From: Deltaproteobacteria bacterium
GTDB taxonomy: Bacteria; Desulfobacterota; Desulfobulbia; Desulfobulbales; VMSU01
Direction: 5' to 3'
Length of the DNA: 33,899 bases
Assembly: GCA_024275235.1 (NCBI GenBank)
Contig: JAJRZN010000240.1
Coordinates: 1 to 33,899 of the forward strand
How positions within the stretch are numbered: the first letter of the stretch is position 1; each line of letters starts with the position of its first letter. Below are positions 7,837 through 17,084 of this stretch, in pieces. Under the pieces are notes generated by a model. The model ran no database searches, was not told the DNA's origin, and worked only from the letters and a program-made list of their open reading frames with translations. A program made the position numbers and the translations under genes.

Positions 7837-9489
7837 ATGGCTATTGCGAATACCCCCTTAATCGGCATTACCATGGGCTGCCCGGTGGGGATCGGGCCGG
7901 AGGTGGCTCTTAAATATCTCCGGCAGGCCGCCGATGAAGGCCCCGAAGCGGTAATAATCGGCGATTGTGAGGTGTTGATTTCCACCGCCCGCCTCCTTGA
8001 TCTGCCCGCCGCAGTCTGCAGCTGGCAGCCCGGTCAACCCCTGCGGCCGGGTTCGATAAATGTTTACCAGGTGGCGGATGTTGATGCCGATGCCGTCCTG
8101 AACCACCGGCAACTGCGCTATGGTTGTCCCAACCGGCAGACTGGTCTGGCCATGGCCGCCTATATCAAGGCGGCGGCCCGCCTCCTGCAGGAAGGACGTC
8201 TAACCGCCATGGCCACCTGTCCCATTACCAAAGCCGCTCTCCATGAGGCGGGTTACGATTATCCCGGCCATACCGAGATGCTGGCCCATCTCTTTAAAAC
8301 AGAACAATTTGCCATGATGATGGCCGGAAAATCATTAAAGGTGACCCTGACCACCATTCATCAAAGTCTGGCCTCGGTGGCCATGTCTTTGACTACTGAG
8401 GCAATTGTTGAGTTAATTGATTTGAGCGCTCGCTCATTACGCCGTGATTTTGCCGTCCAGAACCCCAGACTGGCAGTGGCGGCCCTCAATCCTCATGCCG
8501 GGGAAGGCGGTATGTTCGGCGATGAGGAAGAGCGGATAATTGCCCCGGCCATTGCCCGGGCCCAGGCCATGGGCTGGCAGGTGGAGGGCCCCTTTCCCCC
8601 TGACACTATATTTAACAAAGCCGCGGCCGGAGATTTTGATCTGGTGGTCTGCATGTATCACGATCAGGGACTCATTCCCTTTAAACTCCTGCATTTTGCC
8701 GATGGAGTTAATGTTACCATCGGACTGCCCCATGTCCGCACCTCGGTGGACCACGGTACGGCTTATGATATAGCCGGTAAGGGGCTGGCCAGTCCCGTCA
8801 GCCTTAAGGCGGCGGTGGAGATGGCGGCCATGATCGCCGAAAATCGTCGGCAATACGGGGCGGAGCGCTCTCTGCCCTCTTCTCCCGTCCGTCAGGGGCG
8901 TCTAATTGCCTTTGAGGGTATTGACGGCAGCGGTAAATCAACTCAGATAGAATTACTGGCCGAGACCCTGCGGGGGGAAGGTTTTGAGGTTCTGCTGACC
9001 CGTGAGCCCACCGATTCGTCCTACGGCCGGCGGATAAGAGAACTTTACAGTCACCGGGAGGCGGTCAGCCATGAAGAGGAGCTGGAACTTTTTATTGCCG
9101 ATCGGCGCCAGCATGTGGCGGAGGTGATAAATCCGGCCCTTGAAAGTGGTAAAATTGTACTCACCGACCGTTATTTTCTTTCCACTGCCGCCTATCAAGG
9201 GGCGAACGGCCTGGATCCTGACGATATTCTGCGCCGCAACGATTTTGCCCCGTCTCCTGATCTGGCTTTGATTCTTGAGGTGCCGCCCAGTCTGTCGGTT
9301 GCCCGTATTCGCCAGGGGCGGGGGGAGACCCCCAATGATTTTGAGCAGGAGGATTATCTGACTAAGGTGGCGGCAGTCTTTGCGGAGCTTCGCGGTGATT
9401 ATATCAGGCGTTTGCCTGGAACCGGAGACCTTAACGCGGTGCGCCTGAGAATCTGGCAGGCGGTTAAGGGGATTTTGCCCTCCGCTTAG
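7837..9489 (+). CDS. pdxA-tmk: Fusion of 4-hydroxythreonine-4-phosphate dehydrogenase (PdxA) and thymidylate kinase (Tmk)
   Basis: One open frame of 550 residues joins two unrelated enzymes. Residues 1 to about 335 are PdxA (vitamin B6 synthesis): start PLIGITMGCPVGIGPEV, and the metal-binding histidines in YPGHTEML, NPHAGEGGMFGDEE and MYHDQGLIPFK. Residues 353-550 are thymidylate kinase (dTMP to dTDP): P-loop FEGIDGSGKST with K367, TREPTDSSYG, the LTDRYFLSTAAYQG DRY motif and a LID-like RIRQGRGETPNDFE. The linker is about 15 residues (SLPSSPVRQG) and shows no stop or internal ribosome site. Each half has full family length, so both are probably active. GGGGCGAGAGG precedes ATG 7837. The two reactions share no substrate, so the fusion may simply reflect neighbouring genes that lost a stop codon. 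Confidence 0.95.
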   Translation: MAIANTPLIGITMGCPVGIGPEVALKYLRQAADEGPEAVIIGDCEVLISTARLLDLPAAVCSWQPGQPLRPGSINVYQVADVDADAVLNHRQLRYGCPNRQTGLAMAAYIKAAARLLQEGRLTAMATCPITKAALHEAGYDYPGHTEMLAHLFKTEQFAMMMAGKSLKVTLTTIHQSLASVAMSLTTEAIVELIDLSARSLRRDFAVQNPRLAVAALNPHAGEGGMFGDEEERIIAPAIARAQAMGWQVEGPFPPDTIFNKAAAGDFDLVVCMYHDQGLIPFKLLHFADGVNVTIGLPHVRTSVDHGTAYDIAGKGLASPVSLKAAVEMAAMIAENRRQYGAERSLPSSPVRQGRLIAFEGIDGSGKSTQIELLAETLRGEGFEVLLTREPTDSSYGRRIRELYSHREAVSHEEELELFIADRRQHVAEVINPALESGKIVLTDRYFLSTAAYQGANGLDPDDILRRNDFAPSPDLALILEVPPSLSVARIRQGRGETPNDFEQEDYLTKVAAVFAELRGDYIRRLPGTGDLNAVRLRIWQAVKGILPSA

Positions 9490-9535
9490 GAGCATATTGT
9501 TTACAGGCCCTTAATTTTAAAAGGCGGAATGTGGA

Positions 9536-11251
9536 ATGAGAAATTATATAGTTCTTATCTTTTGCGGTCTGCTGCTTCTCTCCTGTGCCCCGCATAACAT
9601 GCGGGTGAGTAATCTTACCTCTTATAACAAGGTGCGGGAGCCGGCCGAAGAGGTTGATCATAACTGCTCGTATTTTTATTTTCTCTGGGCTCGAAGTGCC
9701 GAATTAGACGGCCACGACGATGAGGCTCAGGCGGCCTACGAAAAGGCCATCGTCTGTGATCCTGATTCCGATTATCTTGTTCGCCGCCTGTCAGCCCTCC
9801 TGCTGCGTATGGGTAAAACAAAGCAGGCCGTAAGCTGGATGGCAAAACTGATTGCCGCTCAACCCCATAATGCAGGGTTGCGGGTTTTTCTTGCCGATCT
9901 CTATGCCTCCATGGGTGATTTGGACAAGGCCGAGGGTATTTATCTTCAAGCCCTGGAGTATGCTCCTGCCAACAGCGATATAATGCTCAAACTGGGCAAG
10001 GTCTATCTGCGGCAAAGGGACTATCCAAAGGCCCGTAATGTTCTGGAACGTATGGTACGGATTGTCCCTGATTCCTTTGCCGGTTATTATTATCTGGCCC
10101 GTCTTTACCGGCAGACCCATTATTTTGCTAAGGCCAGAGCCGCCTATAAGCGGGTTCTGAAAATAAACTGGTTACCGCCCCTGGCTCTGGAGGCGGCGGC
10201 TTTTTATGAGCGCTCTAATCATAAGGTGGCCGCCATCGCGCTCTACCGGAAGATATTGCGGCGGGCAAACGGCGTTAATAACGAGGCCCTGGGGCGTCTC
10301 GTTGGTATATATATTGGAGAGAAAAGATTTAAAGAGGCCTTAAAGATACTTAAAGAGGAGCGGGATCTGGCTGCTGATCCCGCTACTATTGATTTTACCA
10401 TGGGCCGGGTTTATCTGCGGGCCGAGGACTATCCGGCGGCAATTAAACTTTTCAAGGCCATGCTGAAAAGGGATAAAAACTTTGATAACGCCCGTTTTCT
10501 CCTGGCTCTGGCCTATTACGAAAATGGTGATGTCAAGGCCGCTAAAAAGTTGCTGCTAACGGTGGATGTCGACGCCGACAGCTACAGTGAGTCGGTCTTC
10601 ATGCTGGCCAGGATTTACGCTGACGAAAAGGATTATAAAGCGGCCATTAATCTGCTTAAAGGGGTTATTGGCCGTAAGCGGGATCAGGAAAGTTTTTATT
10701 TTACCCTGGCCATACTCTATGAGGAGGCAGGACAGACGGCCAAGGCAGTTGAGACCTTTAAGGAGGTTATACGGGTTTTTCCTGATTCGGCCGAGGCTCG
10801 GCGCAAATACGCCCTGTTTCTGGATCGCTGCGGTCACGGGGATGCTGCTCTGCGGCAAATGTTGAGTTCTTTAAGCCTGGAAGCGGATAATGTCATGGCC
10901 TTGAACTATGTGGGCTATACCTGGGCTGACAGGGGAGTTCATCTTCAAAAGGCCCTGGATTATATCAAAAAGGCGCTGGCGGCCCGTCCTGATGACGGTT
11001 ATATCCGTGACAGTCTGGGCTGGGTGTATTTTAAACTTGGTGAGAATGAGAAGGCGAGGCTGGAATTGAAGAAGGCCTTGACTGAGCAGGGCGATGACCC
11101 CACCATTCATGAACACCTTGGTGATGTCCTGAGAGCCATGGGGCTGAATAATGAGGCTCTTGAAAATTATCATAAATCCATGAAAGCGGCCCGAACATTA
11201 AAGGATAAGAAACGTTTGCGAACTAAAATTAAGGAACTGGAACGTTTATGA
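9536..11251 (+). CDS. TPR-repeat lipoprotein
   Basis: Protein of 571 residues with a type II signal peptide (MRNYIVLIFCGLLLLSC; lipobox LLSC, lipidation at C17), then roughly a dozen 34-residue tetratricopeptide repeats from about residue 45 to the end. Examples are DIMLKLGKVYLRQRDYPKAR and the closing GYIRDSLGWVYFKLGENEKA. TPR lipoproteins of this kind act as scaffolds at the outer membrane; the exact partner is unknown. AAGGCGG lies before ATG 9536. The stop overlaps the next lipoprotein gene by 4 nt (ATGA), and the pair sits before the radical SAM gene and rng, an order I recall from other deltaproteobacteria. No functional name can be given safely. Confidence 0.9.
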   Translation: MRNYIVLIFCGLLLLSCAPHNMRVSNLTSYNKVREPAEEVDHNCSYFYFLWARSAELDGHDDEAQAAYEKAIVCDPDSDYLVRRLSALLLRMGKTKQAVSWMAKLIAAQPHNAGLRVFLADLYASMGDLDKAEGIYLQALEYAPANSDIMLKLGKVYLRQRDYPKARNVLERMVRIVPDSFAGYYYLARLYRQTHYFAKARAAYKRVLKINWLPPLALEAAAFYERSNHKVAAIALYRKILRRANGVNNEALGRLVGIYIGEKRFKEALKILKEERDLAADPATIDFTMGRVYLRAEDYPAAIKLFKAMLKRDKNFDNARFLLALAYYENGDVKAAKKLLLTVDVDADSYSESVFMLARIYADEKDYKAAINLLKGVIGRKRDQESFYFTLAILYEEAGQTAKAVETFKEVIRVFPDSAEARRKYALFLDRCGHGDAALRQMLSSLSLEADNVMALNYVGYTWADRGVHLQKALDYIKKALAARPDDGYIRDSLGWVYFKLGENEKARLELKKALTEQGDDPTIHEHLGDVLRAMGLNNEALENYHKSMKAARTLKDKKRLRTKIKELERL

Positions 11252-12066
11252 TTGTGATTAACTGTTTCAGCTTCGTAACTATTCCCCGGCCGGCTTTGAA
11301 AAATATCGGTCTTATCTGCTGTCTGGCAGTGCTCTTCACCCTTGGTGCCTGTGCCACCTTGCCTCATGGGCCGCTGGTCAGGGGGCGGCAGGCGGATGAG
11401 GTGCGAACTGCCTTTCGAGATCAACAGCAAAAATGTCCGGTCGGGGTTGATGCCGAGGTCAGCCTTGATATTCCGGCTCTGAACCTGCCTGATGTTGATG
11501 GCTATCTCCTGACTTACGCCCCGGGTTATCTGCGCTTTGACGGCCTCACTCCCCTCGGGCTTACGGCAAATATACTGACTACCAACGGCCGGCGTTATGA
11601 TTATATCGTGGTGCAGAGTCAACTGGCCTATGGCGGCACCATTACAGGGCAGAAATATATCCCGCCTGTCCTGGCCGCTGAGGTGTCCTGCTGGCTCCTG
11701 GGCCGGCCGCGTCTTGCTGAACGTCAGTTGACCGTTGAGGAGGCGGGCGGCGGCAATTATTGGCTGGGATCGGCGCTGGACGGCAGGGTGCGCACCAAAA
11801 TTTTATTTTCTCCAGCCCGCGGGCAGGTACAACGCTATCTCGCCACGGCTCCAGGCTATAAAACCCTTGATGTTTATTACGAATATAACTCCCGTGCTAT
11901 TGGCCGCCGGAACTCATGCCGGTTGCCGGATGAGGTCAGGATGCGGCTGGGCGGGCACCAGGTTTTTAATCTCAAAATTAAAAATCCGTCAGTCGTAAAA
12001 AAGTTACGGAAAGAGCGCTTCAGAATTAAGATTCCCAATAATTACAAAAGGATCAACCTGCATTGA
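11248..12066 (+). CDS. Predicted outer-membrane lipoprotein, LolB/DUF4292-like (uncertain family)
   Basis: Protein of 272 residues. Despite a long N-terminus, a lipoprotein signal is clear: basic residues (RPALKN), hydrophobic IGLICCLAVLFTLGAC and a lipobox LGAC with the cysteine at residue 35. The mature part is rich in beta strands (AEVSLDIPALNLPDVDGYLLTY, LRFDGLTPLGLTANILTTNG, YDYIVVQSQLAYGG), a pattern like the LolA/LolB half-barrel that carries lipoproteins, but I cannot confirm the family from sequence alone. It is coupled to the TPR lipoprotein by an ATGA overlap, and its stop overlaps the TTG start of the next gene, so the two lipoproteins likely act together at the envelope. The C-terminus is basic. 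Confidence 0.75.
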   Translation: MIVINCFSFVTIPRPALKNIGLICCLAVLFTLGACATLPHGPLVRGRQADEVRTAFRDQQQKCPVGVDAEVSLDIPALNLPDVDGYLLTYAPGYLRFDGLTPLGLTANILTTNGRRYDYIVVQSQLAYGGTITGQKYIPPVLAAEVSCWLLGRPRLAERQLTVEEAGGGNYWLGSALDGRVRTKILFSPARGQVQRYLATAPGYKTLDVYYEYNSRAIGRRNSCRLPDEVRMRLGGHQVFNLKIKNPSVVKKLRKERFRIKIPNNYKRINLH

Positions 12067-14572
12067 ATATTGAAGAAATACTCCCCCTTATCAAGCGTCC
12101 CAGTCGTTATCTTGGTAATGAACATAATGTGATCAACAAGGACTGGCAGGGCGTGCGTCTGCGGGTTGCCCTGGCCTTTCCCGACCTCTATTAAATCGGG
12201 ATGAGCCATCAGGGCCTGAAGATCATCTATAATATCCTGAATCAGGAAGATGATTTCCTGGCGGAACGGGTTTATGCCCCTGATATTGATATGGAGCGTC
12301 TGCTGCGGGAGCGCGGTCTGCCTCTTTTCAGCCTGGAGAGTAAACGGCCTCTGTCTGACTTTGACATGCTGGGTATAACCCTGCCCTACGAGTTATGTTA
12401 CACCAATATTCTCACCATTCTCGACTTGGCCGCTATTCCTTTCTACAGCCGGGAGCGTGATGATTCTCAGCCGCTGATTGTCGGCGGCGGCCCCTGTGCC
12501 TTTCACCCTGAGCCTGTGGCCGATTTTTTGATGCCATTCTGCTTGGCGACGGCGAGGAGGCGGTGCTGAGCATTGCCCGTTGTATCGCCGCCGGTCGGGA
12601 GCAGGGCAGGGGAAGGGCGGCAATTCTGGACTCTTTGAGCCGGATTGAGGGAGTCTATGTCCCCTCTTATTTTGAACCGCAATATGGCTCTAAAGGCCAA
12701 TTAACCGAGATCAGGCCATTAAACGGGCGCCCGGCTCGAGTGCGGCGGACGGTGGTGGCAGATCTAAACGCCCAGCCCGCCATTGAGCGGCCATTGGTGC
12801 CTCTGGCCCGTATCGTCCATGACCGGCTGGGGCTGGAGCTGGCCCGCGGCTGTACCAGGGGCTGCCGTTTCTGCCAGGCCGGGGTGATTTATCGGCCGGT
12901 GCGGGAGCTGGCCCCGGAACGGGTCATGGAACTGGCTGTAGATGGTATAAGGAACGGTGGTTTTGACGAATTGGCTCTCCTCTCTTTAAGTACGGGCGAT
13001 TATTCCTGCCTGGCCCCGCTTCTGGTGCGTTTGATGGATGAGTTTGCCGCCCGTCACATCTCGGTCTCAATGCCCTCCATGCGGGTGGGAACCTTGACTC
13101 CGGAGATTATGGAGCAGGTCAAGAGGGTGCGGAAGAGTGGATTTACCATTGCCCCGGAGGCTGGAACCGACCGCCTGCGGCGGGTAATTAATAAGGGGAT
13201 TACCGAGGCTGATTTACTGAAAACCGTAAGTACCGCCTTTGAGCTGGGCTGGAAGTTGATTAAGCTCTATTTCATGTTTGGCCTGCCCATGGAGACCAGG
13301 GAGGACATAGACGCTATTCCGGCCCTGACCGTCCGGGCTCTGCGGGCGGCGGGCGGCAAAGGCCGGACGATAAACGTCAGTATCGGTACCTTTGTTCCCA
13401 AGCCACACACGCCCTTTCAATGGGAACCGCAATTGGACACGGACACGGCCTATGACTATATTGACCGCCTGAAAAGGGCCATGCCCAAGGGGGCTAAACT
13501 AAAGTGGAATGACCCCCGGAATAGTTTTTTAGAGGGCGTTTTTTCCAGGGGTGACCGGCGTCTGGCCCCCCTCATTGAGAAGGCCTGGCGGGCTGGAGCC
13601 CGTCTTGACGCCTGGTCTGAGTACTTTAATCTGCCCCGCTGGCAGGAGGCAGCCGTTGAGCTGGGAATTGATCTAAACGACTATCTGCGCCGTCGGGAGT
13701 TGGATGAGGTGCTGCCCTGGGATCACATTGACTGCGGCCTGGAGTCTGATTTTCAGATCAGGGAACTTGCCAAAGCCAGGGAAGAGGCCTATACCCCGGA
13801 CTGCCGGGTGCACGGCTGCCAGGGCTGCGGCCTCTGTGATTTTAAAAAAGTTAAGCCGGTGGTTTATGATGCCGCGGCGGCCCGTGCTGAGGTGCCCCGC
13901 AGCTTTGGCACCAGGGCCGTCAGCCAGCCGCAAGGGGCGTATCATTATCGTTTTACTTACGAGAAACGGGGCCTGGCCCGGTTTGTCGGTCATCTTGAGT
14001 TTCTCCAGACCCTGTTCAGAGCGGTGGAGCGGGCCGGATTGCCGGTGAAATTTTCGCGGGGCTTTAATCCCTCGCCCCGGATTTCCTTCAGTCCCGCTCT
14101 CCCCCTGGGGATGGAGAGTCTGGCGGAATATTTTACCGCCGAGCTGCAGACCCCCTTGTCTGACCTCGATGGCTGGCTTAAAAGAATGAATGATGAGATG
14201 CCTCAGGGCTTTAATGTTCTGAAGATTAAACTCACCGGCAAGGGGCAGCCCCTTAAAATTGTTACTGATTACCGGATTGTCCTGCCGGTTGAGATTGTGG
14301 GTGATAAAATAGATAAATTTCTGCGGGTCGAGAAATTTCCTCTCTCCGTTATACGCAAGGGGAGAAAAAAGGAGATAGACGCCAGGCCATTGGTGCGGGA
14401 GATAGAGGTGCTTGATACCTCTGTCCTGGCGCTCACTATGGTCAGCGAGATCAGTAAGGCCGGGATTAAACCCCTGGAATTTGTTCAGGCCCTGCTGGGG
14501 TTAAACGATAACGATACGCCGGTGCGGGCCGTAAAACTTGCCTGGCGGGAGGACGATGGTAATGGCTACTGA
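12063..14572 (+). pseudogene. Broken radical SAM protein (TIGR03960/YgiQ-like) with C-terminal DUF2344 domain
   Basis: Read across frames, this encodes a B12-binding-type N-terminus plus radical SAM protein of about 835 residues. It starts at TTG 12063 (NIEEILPLIKRPSRYLGNE). Two lesions are visible. First, TAA 12192-12194 interrupts the conserved FPDLY-E-IGMSHQGLK segment, where GAA (Glu) is expected. Second, a run of six T (12524-12529) needs seven to continue ADFFDAILLGDGEEAV; the -1 shift gives a stop at 12567-12569. From 12563 to 14572 a clean frame continues: the radical SAM cluster CTRGCRFC, the NVSIGTFVPKPHTPFQWE segment, a C-terminal C-rich linker (CRVHGCQGCGLCDF) and the DUF2344 domain (YRFTYEKRGLARFVGHLEFLQ). 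Fragments readable as separate ORFs are 12201-12569 and 12563-14572. The otherwise intact frame suggests very recent loss or sequencing error. Confidence 0.85.
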
Positions 14573-16127
14573 TCTGATTATTAACGCGACTTCATACGAG
14601 GTTAGAATCGCTCTGCTGGAGCATGGTGAGCTGGTGGAGTTTTATCTTGAGCGCCCCTCGGAGCGCGGGCTGGCAGGTAATATATATTATGGCCGGGTAT
14701 CCAGGGTACTGCCCGGTATGCAGGCCGCCTTTGTGGATATCGGTCTGGAACGTAATGGCTTTCTCTATGTGGATGATGTCAATATCGGGGCCCAGCAGGT
14801 GGATAATTTCGCTAACGGTAACGGCCACAATCACGATGACGATCAGATGCCGCCGGAATCGCTTTCCAAGCGTGAACCGGGAATGAATATTGATGATCTC
14901 CTCGTGGAGGGACAGGAGCTTCTCGTTCAGATCAGTAAGGAGCCCATTGGCAGCAAGGGGGCGCGGCTGACCTGTAATATAACCCTGCCGGGCCGCAATC
15001 TTGTCTTTATGCCCATGACTGATCATATCGGCATTTCCCGCAAGATTGAGGATGAAAAAACCAGGGGGCGGTTGAAGGAGATTATCGAGAATCTCCGGCC
15101 GGCAGATACCGGTTTTATTCTGCGGACAGTGGGCGAGAATGCCACTCATGCCCTCTTGGAAGCCGATATGGAATTTTTGCTGAACCTGTGGATGGAAATT
15201 CAGGACTCCGCCGCTGTTCATAAGGCCCCATATCTGCTCTATAAAGATCTGGATACTACCCTGCGGGTGGTGCGGGATGTCTTTTCACCGAGTGTCGACC
15301 GGGTGGTGGTGGATGACAAGGCGACCTATGAGCGGGTCTGGCAATTTGTGCAGAACTTTGCCCCCCGTCTCTTGAACAAGGTGCATCATTTTGCTGAAAA
15401 TATTCCGGTTTTTGATGCCTATGGGATTGGGACGGACATCAGCCGGGTCTTGAACAAAAAGGTCTGGCTGCGCTGCGGCGGTTATATAATTATTGAAAAC
15501 ACCGAGGCCTTAACCGTGGTGGATGTTAATACCGGCCGTTATGTGGGGAAGCGCGACCTGGAGGATACTATTTACAAAACCAATATGGAGGCGGCCAAGG
15601 AAATCGCCTATCAGATGCGTCTTAAGAATATCGGCGGCATAATTATTGTCGATTTTATCGACATGGAGCAGGAGACCCACCGGGAAGAGGTGGTAAGAAT
15701 TCTGCAGGAGGCGGTTAAACGTGATAAATGCCGGGTTAACGTCTTAAAAGTATCTGAATTTGGCCTGGTACAGATGACCCGCAAGCGGAGCCGGGAGGAT
15801 ATTGTCCAGATTATGTGTGAACCGTGTAATTGCTGTGCCGGCAACGGCTGGGTTAAATCACGCCGTACCGTGGCCTATGAAATTTTCAGAAAAATTGCCA
15901 AGAGCCGACTGCCGGGAGCAGTTCGAGTCACTATTAAGGTCAACCCCAGGGTTGCGGCCATGATGCTTAAGGATGAGGCCTCAACCATCCATGAGATAGA
16001 GGATGATTTGCAGATCCAGATAATTATTGAACCGGACAGCCATCTGGCGGTGGAAAAGTACGCTATTATCTGGGGATCTGATAACGGTAAAAGCGGTTTC
16101 CCGGCCATACAAAAGGCACGAACGTAG
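14562..16127 (+). CDS. rng: Ribonuclease G / E family endoribonuclease
   Basis: Single-strand-specific endoribonuclease that processes rRNA and mRNA ends. From ATG 14562 it has 521 residues; GGGAGGA (14547-14553) is 8 nt before it, better than for the upstream ATG 14556. It begins in the last codons of the radical SAM gene. Domain order: RNase H-like start (LIINATSYEVRIAL), an S1 domain (GNIYYGRVSRVLPGMQAAFVDIGLERNGFLYVDDV) carrying an Asn/His/Asp-rich insert (NGNGHNHDDDQ), the DNase I-like catalytic part with VDVNTGRYVGKRDLEDT and IIIVDFIDME supplying the two metal-binding aspartates, then the zinc-link CEPCNCCAGNGW. There is no long RNase E-type C-terminal scaffold, so RNase G is the better name. 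Confidence 0.95.
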   Translation: MATDLIINATSYEVRIALLEHGELVEFYLERPSERGLAGNIYYGRVSRVLPGMQAAFVDIGLERNGFLYVDDVNIGAQQVDNFANGNGHNHDDDQMPPESLSKREPGMNIDDLLVEGQELLVQISKEPIGSKGARLTCNITLPGRNLVFMPMTDHIGISRKIEDEKTRGRLKEIIENLRPADTGFILRTVGENATHALLEADMEFLLNLWMEIQDSAAVHKAPYLLYKDLDTTLRVVRDVFSPSVDRVVVDDKATYERVWQFVQNFAPRLLNKVHHFAENIPVFDAYGIGTDISRVLNKKVWLRCGGYIIIENTEALTVVDVNTGRYVGKRDLEDTIYKTNMEAAKEIAYQMRLKNIGGIIIVDFIDMEQETHREEVVRILQEAVKRDKCRVNVLKVSEFGLVQMTRKRSREDIVQIMCEPCNCCAGNGWVKSRRTVAYEIFRKIAKSRLPGAVRVTIKVNPRVAAMMLKDEASTIHEIEDDLQIQIIIEPDSHLAVEKYAIIWGSDNGKSGFPAIQKART

Positions 16128-16147
16128 GGGCGTATTGCCTACGCCCC
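16127..16147 (+). terminator. GC-rich hairpin at the end of rng
   Basis: GGGGCGTA (16127-16134), a 5-nt loop TTGCC, TACGCCCC (16140-16147): a perfect 8-bp stem starting in the rng stop codon. No T-run follows, so it may be a 3' mRNA-stabilising hairpin or a repeat unit rather than a true intrinsic terminator. Confidence 0.35.
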
Positions 16148-16205
16148 GGCGTGGGGGAGCTGATATAAATAATTGCGAATTGTACTGCCTCTCTGTTGCT
16201 TTTAC

Positions 16206-16233
16206 TTGACAAAAATAATGGATATGGTAAGTA
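16206..16233 (+). promoter_or_regulatory. Candidate promoter for rplU-rpmA
   Basis: Perfect -35 TTGACA (16206-16211) followed after 16 nt by TAAGTA (16228-16233), or after 19 nt by GTAATT. It would give an rplU leader of about 70 nt. The -35 is strong; the -10 is poor, so the exact start is uncertain. Confidence 0.4.
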
Positions 16234-16309
16234 ATTCTGTTTCTTGAGCTAATGTGGCCGTTGGAGTGAAGTTGATGACAGCGGTGAGTAATATAAATTG
16301 GAGGTAATT

Positions 16310-16621
16310 ATGTACGCGATTATTCGTACTGGCGGTAAGCAGTATCAGGTAGAGGCCGGGGAGCGTCTGCGGGTGGAAAAATTAAGCGGTAATGTCGGCG
16401 ATTCCATTGTTATTGAGGACGTTCTGCTGGTTGTTGACGGTGAAAATATCAAGATTGGTCAACCCGTTGTTGAGGGGGCCAGGGTTAATGCCAGGATAAT
16501 TGAACAGGATCGCGAAAAGAAGGTTCTGGTCTTTAAGAAGAAGAAACGTAAGGGCTATCAGGTTATGAAGGGCCATCGGCAGTATTTCACCAGTCTTGAG
16601 ATTCAGGAAATTCAGGCCTGA
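16310..16621 (+). CDS. rplU: 50S ribosomal protein L21
   Basis: Large-subunit protein that binds 23S rRNA. ATG 16310 gives 103 residues starting MYAIIRTGGKQYQVEAGERLRVEKL, the diagnostic N-terminus; TTGGAGG (16298-16304) is its ribosome site, so the TTG at 16298 is not the start. The KKKKRKGYQVMKGHRQYFTSLEI end is typical. It forms the standard rplU-rpmA-obgE cluster. Confidence 0.97.
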   Translation: MYAIIRTGGKQYQVEAGERLRVEKLSGNVGDSIVIEDVLLVVDGENIKIGQPVVEGARVNARIIEQDREKKVLVFKKKKRKGYQVMKGHRQYFTSLEIQEIQA

Positions 16622-16638
16622 CAGCGCCTGGATGAATC

Positions 16639-16679
16639 GTAACTGCTTGGATGTGCCTGAGATGCAGCTAAGCAGTTAC
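16639..16679. repeat. Intergenic palindromic repeat, copy B
   Basis: A 41-nt inverted repeat with perfect 10-bp arms GTAACTGCTT / AAGCAGTTAC around a 21-nt centre, filling most of the rplU-rpmA spacer. Its centre GGATGTGCCTGAGATG (16649-16664) recurs with one mismatch at 33188-33203. Confidence 0.65.
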
Positions 16680-16707
16680 ACCAAATTAAGAAAATAGAGG
16701 TTTCAGC

Positions 16708-16971
16708 ATGGCACATAAAAAGGCAGGCGGCAGCTCAAGGAACGGCCGCGATAGTCAGGGACAACGGCGCGGAGTCAAACGTTTTGGCGGTCAGATTGTT
16801 AAGGCTGGTAATATTCTGGTTCGGCAGTTGGGAACCAAGATCCATCCTGGCACCAATGTGGGCTGCGGGCGTGATTATACCTTGTTCGCTAAGATTGACG
16901 GGGTGGTAACCTTTGAAGATTTTGGCCGTAATCGTAAGCGGGTAAGCATATATCCGGCGGAAACAAATTAA
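16708..16971 (+). CDS. rpmA: 50S ribosomal protein L27
   Basis: Large-subunit protein near the peptidyl transferase centre. The 87-residue sequence starts [20 protein letters not shown], so the mature-type N-terminus is encoded directly and there is no cleaved leader as in Firmicutes. The [25 protein letters not shown] segment is diagnostic. ATAGAGG lies upstream of ATG 16708. Confidence 0.97.
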   Translation: MAHKKAGGSSRNGRDSQGQRRGVKRFGGQIVKAGNILVRQLGTKIHPGTNVGCGRDYTLFAKIDGVVTFEDFGRNRKRVSIYPAETN

Positions 16972-16997
16972 AAAATCCTGTTTGCAGGGTTAATTTA

Positions 16998-17067
16998 CCG
17001 GACAGCTGTTGTCGGCGGACGGTCCTTAACGGACGGCTGGCGGGAAACTGCTGATCCGGTTTTTTTT
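16998..17067 (+). terminator. Possible intrinsic terminator or attenuator between rpmA and obgE
   Basis: CCGGACAGC (16998-17006) can pair with GCTG-A-TCCGG (17050-17059; one bulged A), closing a large structured loop that also contains GTCC/GGAC. It is followed directly by eight T (17060-17067). The arms are far apart, so folding efficiency is uncertain. Confidence 0.35.
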
Positions 17068-17084
17068 ATGGGCGGCGGAGAGAT

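Noticed and set aside
12192-12194. Recoding of the in-frame TAA in the radical SAM gene (for example selenocysteine or pyrrolysine)
   Set aside because: Those use TGA or TAG, and the expected residue is Glu; a GAA to TAA change is simpler, and a frameshift follows as well.
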